Positions 36,701-50,241 of a stretch of 64,000 bases of DNA are shown here, piece by piece. How positions within the stretch are numbered: position 1 is the stretch's first letter; each line of letters opens with the position of its first letter. This DNA is from Embiotoca jacksoni. Taxonomy: Eukaryota > Chordata > Actinopteri > Embiotocidae. The notes beneath the pieces are model-generated. The model ran no database searches. It saw only the letters and a program-made list of their open reading frames with translations, and was not told the origin of the DNA. A program made the translations under genes and the position numbers. The stretch spans positions 15,904,724 through 15,968,723 of the forward strand of contig JAKOON010000005.1 in the NCBI GenBank assembly GCA_022577435.1, written 5' to 3'.

Positions 36701-39700
36701 TGTGTATGTAATTGTTTCTCAGTGCTTCTATTGTAAATAATGTAAGCAATAATGATGGGAATTTCTGATCTATTTTGCAAACCAAAATAATAGGTCATAA
36801 ACATAGTCATAGATGTGGTTATAGATGAACTAAAATGGTTCTACTATATAATGCATGAGTAATTGCAGGTCATTCAGCTACTAAATAACACTTGTTTGAA
36901 CCTCTTAGCGGTGAGGGCTCCTCATGGTCTGGTGGTGTTGAGCATGAAGGAGAACCTGACAGTCTGCTGGACTTATTCACCTGAAGATCATCCAGATGGT
37001 TATAATATCACATCCCACCCACCCAATCATCCCACTGCTTCTTCATTGTGGGTAAATGAGTCCAGCACTGGAGCACTCTGGGTAAATCAATCCATGTGTG
37101 TTTACTTGGGCACATTTACTCCTGGTCAGACATATGAAGTTGGAGTCGTCGCTTTGAGGGGAAATGACAGAAGCAAGAGGTCCAGCGTCATACACACCAC
37201 AGGTAAGAGAAAACAAGAACACTGCCTCTGTAGATGTTTGTAATATCTCAGCCATTTTGGAGTTTATCTTTATCTCTTTTTGTCTTTGTGTGTGTGCAGC
37301 TCCGATGCCAGTGCAGGTAGCAGTCCCTCTTTCAGTAGGCACAGACCATGCCCAACTGTACATTCAGCATCCACGGCTGGGTCTGATTGATGGAGTCAAA
37401 GTGTGTGCATGTCCTGGAGTTTGTGACACTGTGTGTAAAGGATTATGCAGGTATACGTGTGACTGGCACTCCCTCCCTGCTGACGTTCATGTCGTAACCC
37501 TTAACAACCTCAGTCCGGGATCGCAGTACCAGCTCGGCGTGTACAGCACCAGCCGAGAGCAGACGGGACCACCATACTACACCCGCCCCATCAGAACAAG
37601 TGAGTTATCTCTGGTGGTACTAGCATGTAGCTACTAATGCATGTACTCGTCAGAGTGCCGGTGACGGCGAGCATATTTGAACTGTGTTGGCTTTGGAGGT
37701 GTCAGCACAAACATTAAGGTTCCCGGCCACCTTTGTGAATTCATAGCATAGCAGCACCATTTACAGCCACCCATTTGCTCATATCATCCGTAAATCCAGA
37801 ATTTGTCTTTTTTTTATGTAACTAATAACACATACACTCCAAACAGTAACTATTTTACAGGTATGCATTTTTTGTAATTTAGCCAACACATTAAAATATA
37901 AATAAAAAATGAACTGCATTAAGCGCCAAGTCAAAGCTTTAATTTAAGTTTACATTAATATAAATAGAGCTGTGTGATATGTTCAAACTAATTGGAGACT
38001 TGGCTAATAACGTTTGATCCACATTAATTTACAAAAGAGTTCACGTGTTGCCTTATAAATTGAAGTGAAGTTGCCTGTCAATATGAGTAAAGAGACGACC
38101 ATGCAAGTGAGGACAGAAGTAATAAGGATCAAACAAACATCTACCAGAGAGATATCAAATTGTGTTTATCCTAAAAACATACAGGACAACTAGAAAATGG
38201 CAAACAACATGGAGCACAAGTCTTTTGGATGAGCTAAAAATCATTTGCATGGTAAAGAAAAAAACCTTTATGACTGTGCAGCAAGTCAAGAACATTCTTC
38301 TTGATCCTTGTTAAGGATCAAGAAAAGAAACTTAAAAGATTTAACACTAGAGGCAAAGCCCTATCAAGTCTCTAAGAAAGAAAGGCCAGGGTGCAAAAAC
38401 ATATAAACAGAAACTGGTAGAGTTGTGGAACAAAGTTTCAGTATATGGACCGATGAAACAAAATCAACCTCCATGAAAATGATGGAAAAAGAAGTATGGA
38501 GGAAAAAGGGAACAGCTGCTGACTTCATCTGTCAAACATAGTTATGGTTTTGTTATAATTTGTGGGTTTATGAATGCCAATGAAATGCAGATTTATAAAG
38601 AAGCTACATTGGTGCTCATATTCAGTCAAATGCATCAAAACTCATTGGATGACATCTAATGATTCAGCAGAACAATACCCATAAACATACAACCAATGCA
38701 TCCAAAAGGGGTGAAGAGGTATATATCCTCAAGTGGTCAGTCTATGTCCTGATCTTAATCCATTCGAGTTGCATTCCACTTGCTGAAGATCAGACTAAAG
38801 GCAGAGACTTCACAACAAGCAAGAACTGAAGTTGGTTGCAGTGAAGACTTGGGAGAGCCTGCAAAGCAAATTCCACAAAATATTAAATATAATTTAGTTT
38901 AGTATGTATATCTGTCCAATTTGAACCCCTATACTGTGAACACTGTGTGTTAAAAGCTTTTCATCTCTGAGTGCTTTCTATATTGGTGCAAACCTTAAGC
39001 TGAGACATGGCACTTTAATAAAGTATTTATTATTTCATGTCAAATTGAAGGTAAAGAAGCCCCGAGGCTTATTTGTCTTATTTGAAGTATCTAGCCTCTG
39101 TGACTGTGTGCAAGTCAAATAAATGGTTTGATATCATATTTTTGTTTGTATACAAAAGAATAAACCAGATGTAACATTGTCTGTTGTTTGAATTTGACTG
39201 ACAGAACAGATTGAAATCAGCGAGCCAGAAATTCCTGATGTTGAAACGAGTATAATGTAGTTATGTGACTCTCAGCTGTGATGTATTCTCAAATTTAAAT
39301 CTTCTAGCTTGTTTATTGTTTGTGCTTTACTGTAATCTAAAGAAGGCTAATCTTTTCTCCACACTGTACGCATCCTCATTTGGCTTCAGTTAAAAGTAGT
39401 TTTCACATCATCATCTCATGCAGATTACAGAAGTTAGATTTAAAATCCAATCCAACCGAATATTGGCACTTCTTCACTGCTTCTTCTTTTTGAAGATTTT
39501 TGGTGATAACTCTACATCTAGTGATCATAAAAATCTGCATCATTTAGGTCAATGCTCCAAACTTTAAGACTAATATTATTTTGTACAACAGATATTGTAT
39601 CTTGTTATGAGCCAGTGTGCATCTTAAGGCATCACATCCCTTTCATGGTGTAACTGATGTGGCTGAGCTTCTTTTCTGTTCCTGAATTCAAAGACAAACT

Positions 39701-41180
39701 GCCTGGAGAGCTTAGATTTAGCTATCACTCATCTTGTATTACTATTACTTACTATAGTTTATGATAACTTTTAATGAATGTGATGTATGCACTCTTTTGT
39801 GAAATTACATTACATTAAATTACATTATCCCCAGCTCTTCATAATTGCCCCAACCAAAGATAATTTGTATTTTCAGTATGTTAGGGGAATAATTACAGTA
39901 TAGGTATATGGTTTATGATTTTAGGTCTGGCTCCTCCGAGCAGAGTGAGGGAGAGTGTGGTGACGGATTCATCCATTGAGCTGCTTTGGGATCCAGCACG
40001 AGGACAGGCTAACGGCTACGAGGTCATCTGCCTCAACTGTGACCACTCTCTCAGGGTAAACAAGAACCCCACTTAAAAATACAGCACGTTTTCACCTGTT
40101 TAAGAAGCAGGTCTGCTGAGAGTCATACAAATAATAATTTTCAATATCTGGGTGAATAATTAAATGAGAAAAGTTCACACCCACTGAAATGACTGATGAC
40201 TTGCCTTCAGCAAGGCTCTAATCAGCAGTTGAAGACTCATGATGACCAGAAGTTGGCGTGCTTTTTGTATGAAACATGAATGTATGCATGAGTGTAATCT
40301 CCCTTTGCCTCGAGTTAATGGTGTTGCTGCTGTATAATAAGGCTTTGCTTATTTGATTTGTGTGCTACAGGTGCAGAAGGTGTTCGGCCAGAGTGCAGTG
40401 TTTTCTAGTCTGACTCCAGGCGTGCTCTACCACTTTGCAGTGCGGACAGAGAAGGAGTCCTTTACCGACAGTTCGCCTGTCAGCATCAATGTCACTGCAG
40501 GTAAACACATACATTCTAGCACTTCTCCATCTTTCTTTTCGAATAATTATGTGTAATATTTGTTTATTTATGTGGCAGCTCCCAGCCCAGTGGAGGTCAC
40601 TCTTGTCAATAAAACCACATCATCCATATGCATCAGTTGGAGTGTGGCCAGGGGATTGATGAGCACACTTATCCTGTCAATCAAAAACAGAACATCCATC
40701 CAAGAGCTGATCCTTTCTTATCAGGAGCCCAGGTCAGTCTCATTCCTGTCAGCTAGTGCACACATTATTACTGTTTAATGAGCTTGGAGTGACAATCGCC
40801 AGATCGAAGCTTGTGCTTCAAAACACTGACTTCTAGAGCTGTGTGTGTTCACAGACTGTACGGCTTCGAGGGCCTCGCTCCTGGAAGCCATTACACAATT
40901 GAAGTAATAACCACCAGCGGGGGAAGAAGAAGTCAACCTGCTACTATGATCCTCTATACGGGTAACTTAAGACATAGGCAGTACACTATGGTCATCAATA
41001 CTGGTTGTATGGGTGCCCACGTGTGCATGTGTGCAGGAAAGAAAGAAAAACGACTTTGATTACAAAGTTAATGTAGCAGGAAGTATTATAGTCACAGGAT
41101 AGCAGAAATATACAAATTCTACTTGTAAATATTATCAGAATAAGTATATGATAGTATATATATTTATGTGTATGTATGTG

Positions 41181-41238
<58 letters not shown>

Positions 41239-44200
41239 GATATAGATATATATATATAGATATATATATATATATATATATACTCCTCGGAAACCATGAG
41301 ACAAAAAGGAAATTATTTTTACCCGTACATGGTTTCACTCTTCTTTCAAGAGACTGATAACATATTATTTCAATATTGTGTTTGAGTGGGAGGGTGGTGT
41401 TAAATAAATTATTTTTAAAATAGAAATTAGAACACAATCTTTGAAGCGTAGACGGCACAGCCAAGCAAGGAAATTACTTTTGCTCTTACAGTGATAGGGC
41501 TGACTTTTTTAATTCAATTTAAATTTAATTTTACATGTAGAAATGTGATTTAAAAAATGATTTAAATGAAAGTAAAAAGCAAATAATGAAATTGTTTTGG
41601 TGAAATGAAACAAAATACTTCCACAATTTAGAGGGATATAATGTACTTTTTAATTGCACTACATTTGAGAGCTTTAGTTACCTCACAGATTAGAACTTTA
41701 CATTTTTTTTTATTTTACAACAATACAGATGATCAATTTTTAAAAGATGCACTGTTATGGATTAAATTAGCAACCCTATATTTTATATAACAAATAGCTC
41801 CAACTTCAACAGATACACAAACATTAAAGCTTAAGTAATAATATTCCAATATTATGTCATATAATAATGTACCAGAAATACTCACAATCTCAACTCTCAA
41901 TACTTCCTCCAACACAGTTCAGTTTGTATCTCAGTGCTTAGTCATTGCCACTATCTCTTCCTGTTCACTCAAAGTGAAATAATGACGCATAGAAAAAGTT
42001 AACTCTATGTCGTGACTGATGACAATCATTAGGTGTCTGCAGTTTCACATACTAATGAGCGCCTTGTCTCCAGTCCCAGAGGTGCCACAGGAAGTGGCTC
42101 TTTTGGAGCAGGTCGTGACGTCTGTGTTTGTCACCTGGAGACCACCACCAGGACAGGTGGAGGAGTACAAGGTGAATCATGCATACCACTGTCGGTTCCA
42201 CTGAAATAGAGACAAGCCTGCCATCAAAACTTCCATTCCGATGTGCCAACTTGCGTTGGTTCTTGTCATTTGTCTTACAAACACATAACTCAAAAGGATG
42301 ACAAAAGGATGTCACTTGTGTCAGGTTCTGCACTCACATGTTGGTTACTTAGCAACTGCTATTGGCACACCACAGATTCGATTACCAACCCTTTAAAGAT
42401 ATATGACCTCTGTAGAGCCATGGCCAGGAAGAATGCCCAAGCACATTACAGGCACGCACAACAAAAGTCCACATTTAGTTATCTTTATTTATTTATTTAC
42501 AGTAGAAATAAATGAAAGACATTTGATTTGTATATAACAGTATATAAAGGAAAGGCCAAACTTAAATCTGTCACATTTACTGTCAAGATTTAGGATTTTG
42601 TTTTGTATTTCTCAGCTTCTTTTTGGCCTGCTTTCCATGGACAAGACGTCATGGATTGAGGTGCTTATACGGGGCACAAGTTATGAGATCAGGGATTTGA
42701 TCCCGGGGTCAGACTACGGTATCAGCATTCAGAGTGTGCTGGGCTCAGACACCAGTCAGGCAGCCCACAGAGAGTTCAGCACATGTAAGAGATACAAATA
42801 CATAGAATCTTCAACTGTAAGAAATAATAAAAATTTTGACTAAATTACAAAAGCTACACTTGTAAAATTGCAAACATTTTCTTCCAGGCCCTGCAGGGTT
42901 ATGCGCCCTCCATTTAGTTAATGTGAACTCGTCATCTGTCTCTGTGAGCTGGGACAGCGCACCTGGGCAGTTTGACTTCCACAGAGTCACTGTGGCCAAC
43001 ACTTCGGTCACAAACACACTCACCATACCCAAAGAGGAGCGGGTTGCCGTGGTTACAGGGCTGCTGGACGGGTGCAGCTACAACGTGAGCGCTGAGAGAG
43101 TGAGAGGAGTGACAGCGGGAAACGCTGCCTTTCTGACTGTAACCACAGGTAGATTTTATTACAGGGGCTACACTGGTCAACACCACATTTTTATCACCTG
43201 CCCTGATCATGGCTTCTTTAAGTTACAGAAACTTTCTCCACCTCTCTGACTCAGTTTCTCCCTTTCCTGTCCTTCATGAGTGCCAGCCCGTGTACAGGGA
43301 TTGCGTGTCGTGAAAGTATCTGCACGTGCATTCTCGCTACGTTGGGAGCAGGCGGCAGTGGGGTGTGTGGATCATTACCATGTGGACCTGCTACCAAACC
43401 AGGGAAAAATCACACTTCACCCTGCACGAGATGGATACATTCAGGTACACATTTAGTGAAACATAATGTTTATATAAAGTAACAACTTGGACAACATCAC
43501 AGTACAGTTCACCTTAATAACATCAATGTTATCAGTGTGAGTGAAAGAGAAAAACTTAGAGCTATAGATTTATATTTGAGCTGTAATTCTGAAAATGTAC
43601 AGCACACACACACACACACTTACAGGACATACATAGATGATCTCTCCTCCCATTCAACCAAATCCCGCCCCATAGCGGCTCTTCCCAGCTGCCAGGTGTC
43701 AGATACCCCCCAAAATGTAACCTTACACACCACACACTGCACGCACACATAAAGAGCACACAGAGCAGAGAGTTGAGTAATAGATCTCATTATTTATTAA
43801 GTTGCCCTCATGAGCTCTACCCTGAATCATTCATTTGCTTAAGCAGCTCTCCCAAGAGAGGCAGAGAGAGCAGAGGGAGAGCATTAGCTTCGGGCTAATG
43901 AAAGGACCCATTGCCCTCCTTTGCTAAGCACTAAAATTTTGGAATACCTCAAGACCAAGATCCGTTTCTATCCAACGCCTGGACGACTAACCGTGTAACC
44001 GTTGTGCATGCCACTAACCAGCTTACATACTTGGAGTCCCCCCTTGTTCAGCTCAGTGGATTACTTGTAGAGCAGTGCTTTTGGCTGTACAGTAATACTG
44101 GATACAACATTACTGGTGAGGCCTCTAGCCTTCTATAACTAAACCAAAGCTAACTCTGCTACCCAGCATGGCCTTCTTCTCAATCATCCTGCTGCTCACA

Positions 44201-45583
44201 CTCTGCCAGGAACAGGTGCACTCACAGGTAAGAATTCAACACTGGATGTTACCATTCATACACGTAACATTAATACTCTAATCACTCGGACTTTTGTTGT
44301 ATTTTAGCTGTATGAATAAGTGCACATAAAGCCTGATGAGCTGTTGAGGGCAAATGCAGGAAATGTGTTGCCAAATTCTTTGGCGTTAAGGTATGAGTGT
44401 GCCAGCATCCTGTCAACCAAAACACTGATGTCACAGGTGCTACTGTTGGCTGTAACATGCACCCATGTATTAACGCTGCAACACCGGAGACACTGCTCGG
44501 ATCTGTCTCACAGACATAAAGATACAGACAACAGCAACCACAAGCTGTCATCCACTCACTACCACCCACTTTCATATTAATACAGATGGCTGAGCAGGGT
44601 TGTGCTAATTCTTTCATAGGCTACATAATGAAATAAAATAACAGAAGGCTGAGTGTCTTTAGGGTTATTGCAGAGGTAAATTGGATGTATTTATTCATTG
44701 AGATGGAGTGTTTGTATTTCTTTCTGCTGTAATTGAGGACATTATTGAATAAACTTGTTTGGAGAGAAAAGCAGTTGGACTGCATCACTGTAGGTTTTAG
44801 GAAATTATGATTTGGCAATTATCCATTCTTTTGTGCTCAACTAAACAAATGACTAATCCAGAAAATACTTTGTAGATCCCTTAAGAGTGAAAATGATTAG
44901 CTGCCGTCACAAATGTGAATGCTTTTACAAACTGCTGTGAAGCTTTTTACATTTTTTGTTTAAATTACACATGGCCGATTTAACACAACACACCTCCTAC
45001 TAACATGTGCTACCATGTACTATGATTGAGAATTTATTTTCTCCACTCCAAACTTACTGAAACTTTCTGAAAGAAATTGACCAAAGACATTACTAGGGTT
45101 ACAATGTCTTATAAAACAGTATATTCAAAAAAATATACATCACTGTCAAACCAAATCCATTTTAAAAGATACACATTTGGAAAATAATGGGTGGTGTTGA
45201 TGAAGAGGAACTTCAGCTTATGAGCGTGCTGGTCTTGTGCATGTGTGTGTGTGTGTGTGTGTGTGTACAAGTGTATGTTGTCACCAGGTGTGTTTCTCTT
45301 TTTCCACAGGTCGATGTGGTGAATGTCAGTCCAGGGACAGAGTACACTGTAACAGTCACAGCTGCCTCCTCTTCCAACATCAGTCCTGGAGTCAGCCGCA
45401 TGATCAATACTAATCAGAGTGGTGAGACGTGCACATACCCACACTGTTTGTTGATGTTTGTGTCCGTTTTGTTTTCGGGTGTTAAAGTACCGTCAAGCTC
45501 TCGTCTGCACTCCGCTCTGCTGTTTCAGTCACTGTACTGTAAACGAACAGTACACCACAGAGGAAAAGGAATTCGCACAGTAG

Positions 45584-45652
<69 letters not shown>

Positions 45653-48600
45653 CTCCCTCTGCTGTTTAATTCCTTTTAGGTAACTTAAGCCCGGGCTTTT
45701 GAACCACAGAATGAATGGGTCTGCAGTGAATGTCAGTGAAATGCCAGTGCTGTGTGAAGCCTTATTCATCAGGGTTCAGTTTAAAACACATTCACGCTGG
45801 CCCAACACACATACACTCACCCACACACACACGCGCGCGCACACGCACTCGCAGGCAGACAACAACACCCTTCTTCAAACGATACTGGTGCTGTGCTCGG
45901 TTAAGTTCTGATACAGTAGATATTGATTAAAAGATTTGTAGTGTGCTTAGTGATGGTTTTTTTGTGCAGTTGAAAGAAAATACTGGATTAGATCAAATGG
46001 GGGAAATATGCGTGAGCACACTGAGACACCAGTTGGCACAAGTACTAATGATTAACAATCAACTGTTTACACAGCTGTACAACATACAGCTAATTGGATA
46101 GAATTAGATGTTCTGGTTCATCACTTCTTCTCTCCTTTACACACTTCCCCTCTTTTTCTCCAGTTCCCAGCCGTCCTTCAGCCCTAGAGGGAGAAGCTGT
46201 CGGCTCTAATGGCATTCTGCTTTCCTGGTCCTCCCCAGTTGAGGGCAGTGATAATATTGATGCATACATCATCAGGTACTTCTTTGTCTTCTTGGAAAAC
46301 TGTGACTCAGCATTTATTTTTGGTTTAAGTTGTGAGTCTTAGATTAAAGATTTTGTTTCAATCACCAATTAGAAACTAATTCATCATCAGATAATAAACA
46401 TATCAAATATAGAAATATGAAATACTTAGTTGACGAATTGAAAAGTAAAATGGCAATAAATAGAGAAAGAATCTACTATGAAGATATAGATTTCAATGAA
46501 AGATATTTAACATGACAAACAAATATAGTGTGAAATTTAACTTTAGTGTTAAGTCTTTTTGGTAGGTTTCTGTGTACCCTGTATCTGCGTAATTATCATA
46601 GTAGACAAACTGAAATTGACTATTTTCAGTGGTGGACGAAGTATTCAGATCCTCTACTGTAGTTCTACAATTTACTCCATAAGTCATGCATTCAAATCTC
46701 ACTATGTATGTATGAGTACACAAGTTTTATCAGCAAAATGTTCTTAAACAAGTTGTTATGCTATGTGGCTCCTCCAGTGTCATATAAAGAAATCACTGGA
46801 TCATTATCAGTGATATGTGTACAGGTAGGTAGGGATTTTGGCTGAATCCAAATGTCTGAACTTCACTCCTGCAGACTCATGACTTTGCTGCCATGTTCCT
46901 GGAAAGTCTGCAAGTGCTGGGGTTGTCAAAAACCACTATTGATGCAGATTACAAATGGCCTGAGGTGGCCTCTGCAGTCTTTTAGAAAATCAATTTAGGG
47001 TGCATACTTTACCAGACTTCATTGATTTGATTATCCACGATTCAATGCCATGCAGCTGTGGTGGTATTTTCCTAACTGCTGACAAAAAAAAAAAGTTTTT
47101 ATTTACACTGTAAAATGATCATGGAATATGGTTCCATACACTTTGAAATTGCAGTGAATAGAATAAGTGGCAACCACATTAAAATATTAGTGTCAAGGAA
47201 ATGTTAAAAACAACATGCAGTAGAGGTATACAACTGCAGAGGGGGCGAAAGGAAAGCCTTACTAAGGGACTTAAGGACATTGTTTTACTTTAAGTCAATA
47301 AGACAATAGACAACCACTTGAAATTATCAATGACTAAATATCTATATCATATCAAAGTTAAAAAAATAAATAAATTAAAACATCATGCGTAGTGGCAAAT
47401 GCCCGGGGAAAGTTTTAAGCTTATTCTTTAAAGTAGACAGGGTGTCTGCCTTCCTGATCCAAAGTAGGAGTTGGTTCCACAGTCCAGGAGCCTGACAGCT
47501 GAAGGCGTCTTCTCCCAGTCTACTTTAGGAAACCCTGGGAACCACAAATGTAGCACTCTGTTGGGATTTTAGGGTACAATACGATTTTTAAATGATGGAA
47601 GATAAGATGGAATTTGGTTATTCAGGACTTTGTTGGTAAGAAGGAGGATTTTAAATTATATTCTTAATTTTATAGAGAGCCAATGAAGGGAAGCTAAAAT
47701 AGGAGAAATATGCTCTCTCTTGCTTACTCCTGTTAGTTATCTTGCTGCAGTAACTTTGACTCAACTGTAGGCATTTTAGAGAGTTATTGGGACATCTTGA
47801 TGATAAAGAATAAGTACACCTTTAAGTTGTACTTAATAAAATAAATGTGAATTTCCACCACTGGTAGTTGTGCATGTGATCGTAATAGGATGTCAACTTT
47901 TTTTCTCCATCATTCAGGCCCATAATGGTCATAAATATGTAATGTGAGTTAGAATATGATGATCTTAAATATGTTTTTTTTTTTCTTATAGGTACAAGGA
48001 GGTGTGTCCTTACCCCGATCACTCTTTCACACAGGTGACCCAGTACCTGGATGCACCAGAGACTCTCCTCACTGTGTTCACTTCAGGTTCTACATACCAC
48101 ATTCAGGTCAGTATTCAAAACCATATAACCATATTACATATTTCAGTGCAATTTACAGGAATTTGTTTAGGTGAGATCACAAGGAAGTCCAAGGGCCATT
48201 TTCAATCAATAAAACCTTTATGAACAAAAAACAAAGTGGATAAATGGAACAAGCTGTCTCTTTGTTAGTTGCATGGTTTATTATTTTTGGGGGATTTGTT
48301 TCTCTTTGCTTGTAAAAAAAAAAAAAAAAAAAACTTTAATAAAATATTTAAGTATAACAACAAGCTGTCCTGTTGGGATTCTACACATACAAGACCAATA
48401 CGATTAATACTTTGGGATATGGGTGTATATTAAGTTTATCTTACATATTTTAGATATATTTTATTTAGTTTATAGACAACCAAGCATCATTAGTCTTTGT
48501 TCAGCAAATTTATTCTTAGAAATTGTCCTCCCGTCACATCATGTGGATGTGTCTATGTGACAGAGATCCCACAGGACCAGACTATTCTCTTGATCTGGCT

Positions 48601-50207
48601 GAATACTGGTAATTGATCCTGATTGCATTATTAATCAGGTAAACAGATCTATGGATCAGCTGGGTCTCTTTCCATTGTCTGTTGTCACTGAGCTTGAATG
48701 TGATCATGGTTATTAGTTTTCAGAATTCATTAACCCACAATGACCTTTATACAAATGGACTTTGAGAGACTGACACACATACAGATTATACCTGCACAAA
48801 CTGTATTTGTCTGTGCATGTGTGTGAGCATATATCATATTACTACATCTCACCTCTGAGTATGGTACACTAAACCATGCACACAGCTGCACACAGCTGAG
48901 CTCATGAGCAAATACGCTCTTATTTTTCGACCCATATATATCTGATATCTGACTGTGTTTCCGAACAGACTCAACAAATTTTACATGAGTCCGTTATTCA
49001 CATCTTATTTTTTGATAAACAAAAATAAATATACAATTTATTATTCCTATTCATGAATGCTCTATAATCAAGTGTTGTATTCTTGAAAAAGGAGCTGAAG
49101 GCTTCATGTTCTGTCTTGTTTGAAGTCTCTATGAGGTCCAGAATTGCTCTTGTTTTAAATCCTGAAAGCATAATATGAGACAAAATTACTGTAGACTTAT
49201 TTTTCATTGTTCCTTCATATTTGGTGATTTTCAAGGAATGGACAAAAATAATACCACTTATTCATGACAGTAGCCCACAAATAAACATTTCTGAGGCAGT
49301 GATAATGCTTGCTTTTTATTACTGCTGCTACCATCTATTTAACATTGGATTGTATTGCACACATGATGTATTCACTCCCTGTAAATGCTTCTTTGTAAGC
49401 TGACAAGTTACTAACCAAGAATTAATACCAATTTTAAACTTTATGAAAAAAACATTTAAGATAAAAACAACAAATTCTTGGTGGCTAAACTTCAACTTTT
49501 CACCTGTTGTACAAGAGACGAGGAAGGGGGAGCCAAGTGCAGACACAGACGGGCAGGAACAGTTTAGGAATCTATTAGAGAGCAAAATCAATCTTACACC
49601 TTGGCCAGCAGGAGACAGGAGAACAATGCTGGTGTGTTACATTAGGGCTGATTGGAGAATTGGAAACAGGTGAGGTGGGTGTAAGAGTCAGGTGACAGGG
49701 AGCAGGACAAAAGTCAGATGACATCTGGAAAAAAAAACATGACTCAGGCTGGGTCTGTGACAAAACAAAATTATTTTTTTCTTGTGTATGGTCTATAGTT
49801 TTTAAGATATAGTTTTGGAGGTGGTATCCATTATTGGCCATTTAAGTGAATTACTGAGTAGACTGATCATCAGCCTAAAATTGTCTTTTCATTTTCGCTT
49901 TATATTTCACTTCACACATAATTTATCTTTCATTCATTTTTATGCGTTCTATATAAATCTCAGGAAGAAAAAAAAAATCAAGGGTGTGGAAAGAAATTCA
50001 AATTAAGATGCTCACATGATCGTGTTGTGATCTGTTTACATACTGTTGACATGGAGGGAATACAATGTTGTGTCACAGTTGGTCATGTGTTACTGGGATC
50101 ACTGAATCACCAATCAGTTGTGATCATTGCCTGAGATTATCAGTTTACTAGGATATGGTAACTGCTCTTTTGAAGGAACATGTATTAATCATTGTAAGTA
50201 ATACCTA

Positions 50208-50241
<34 letters not shown>

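Noticed and set aside
41135..41464. Tyr/Ile repeat open frames on both strands
   Set aside because: Produced entirely by the (TA)n repeat.
32746..43444. The lectin/FN3 exons as a separate gene upstream of ptprq
   Set aside because: No stop codon or poly(A) site fits after exon 18; exon 18 ends in phase 0 in the middle of an FN3 domain that exon 19 completes.
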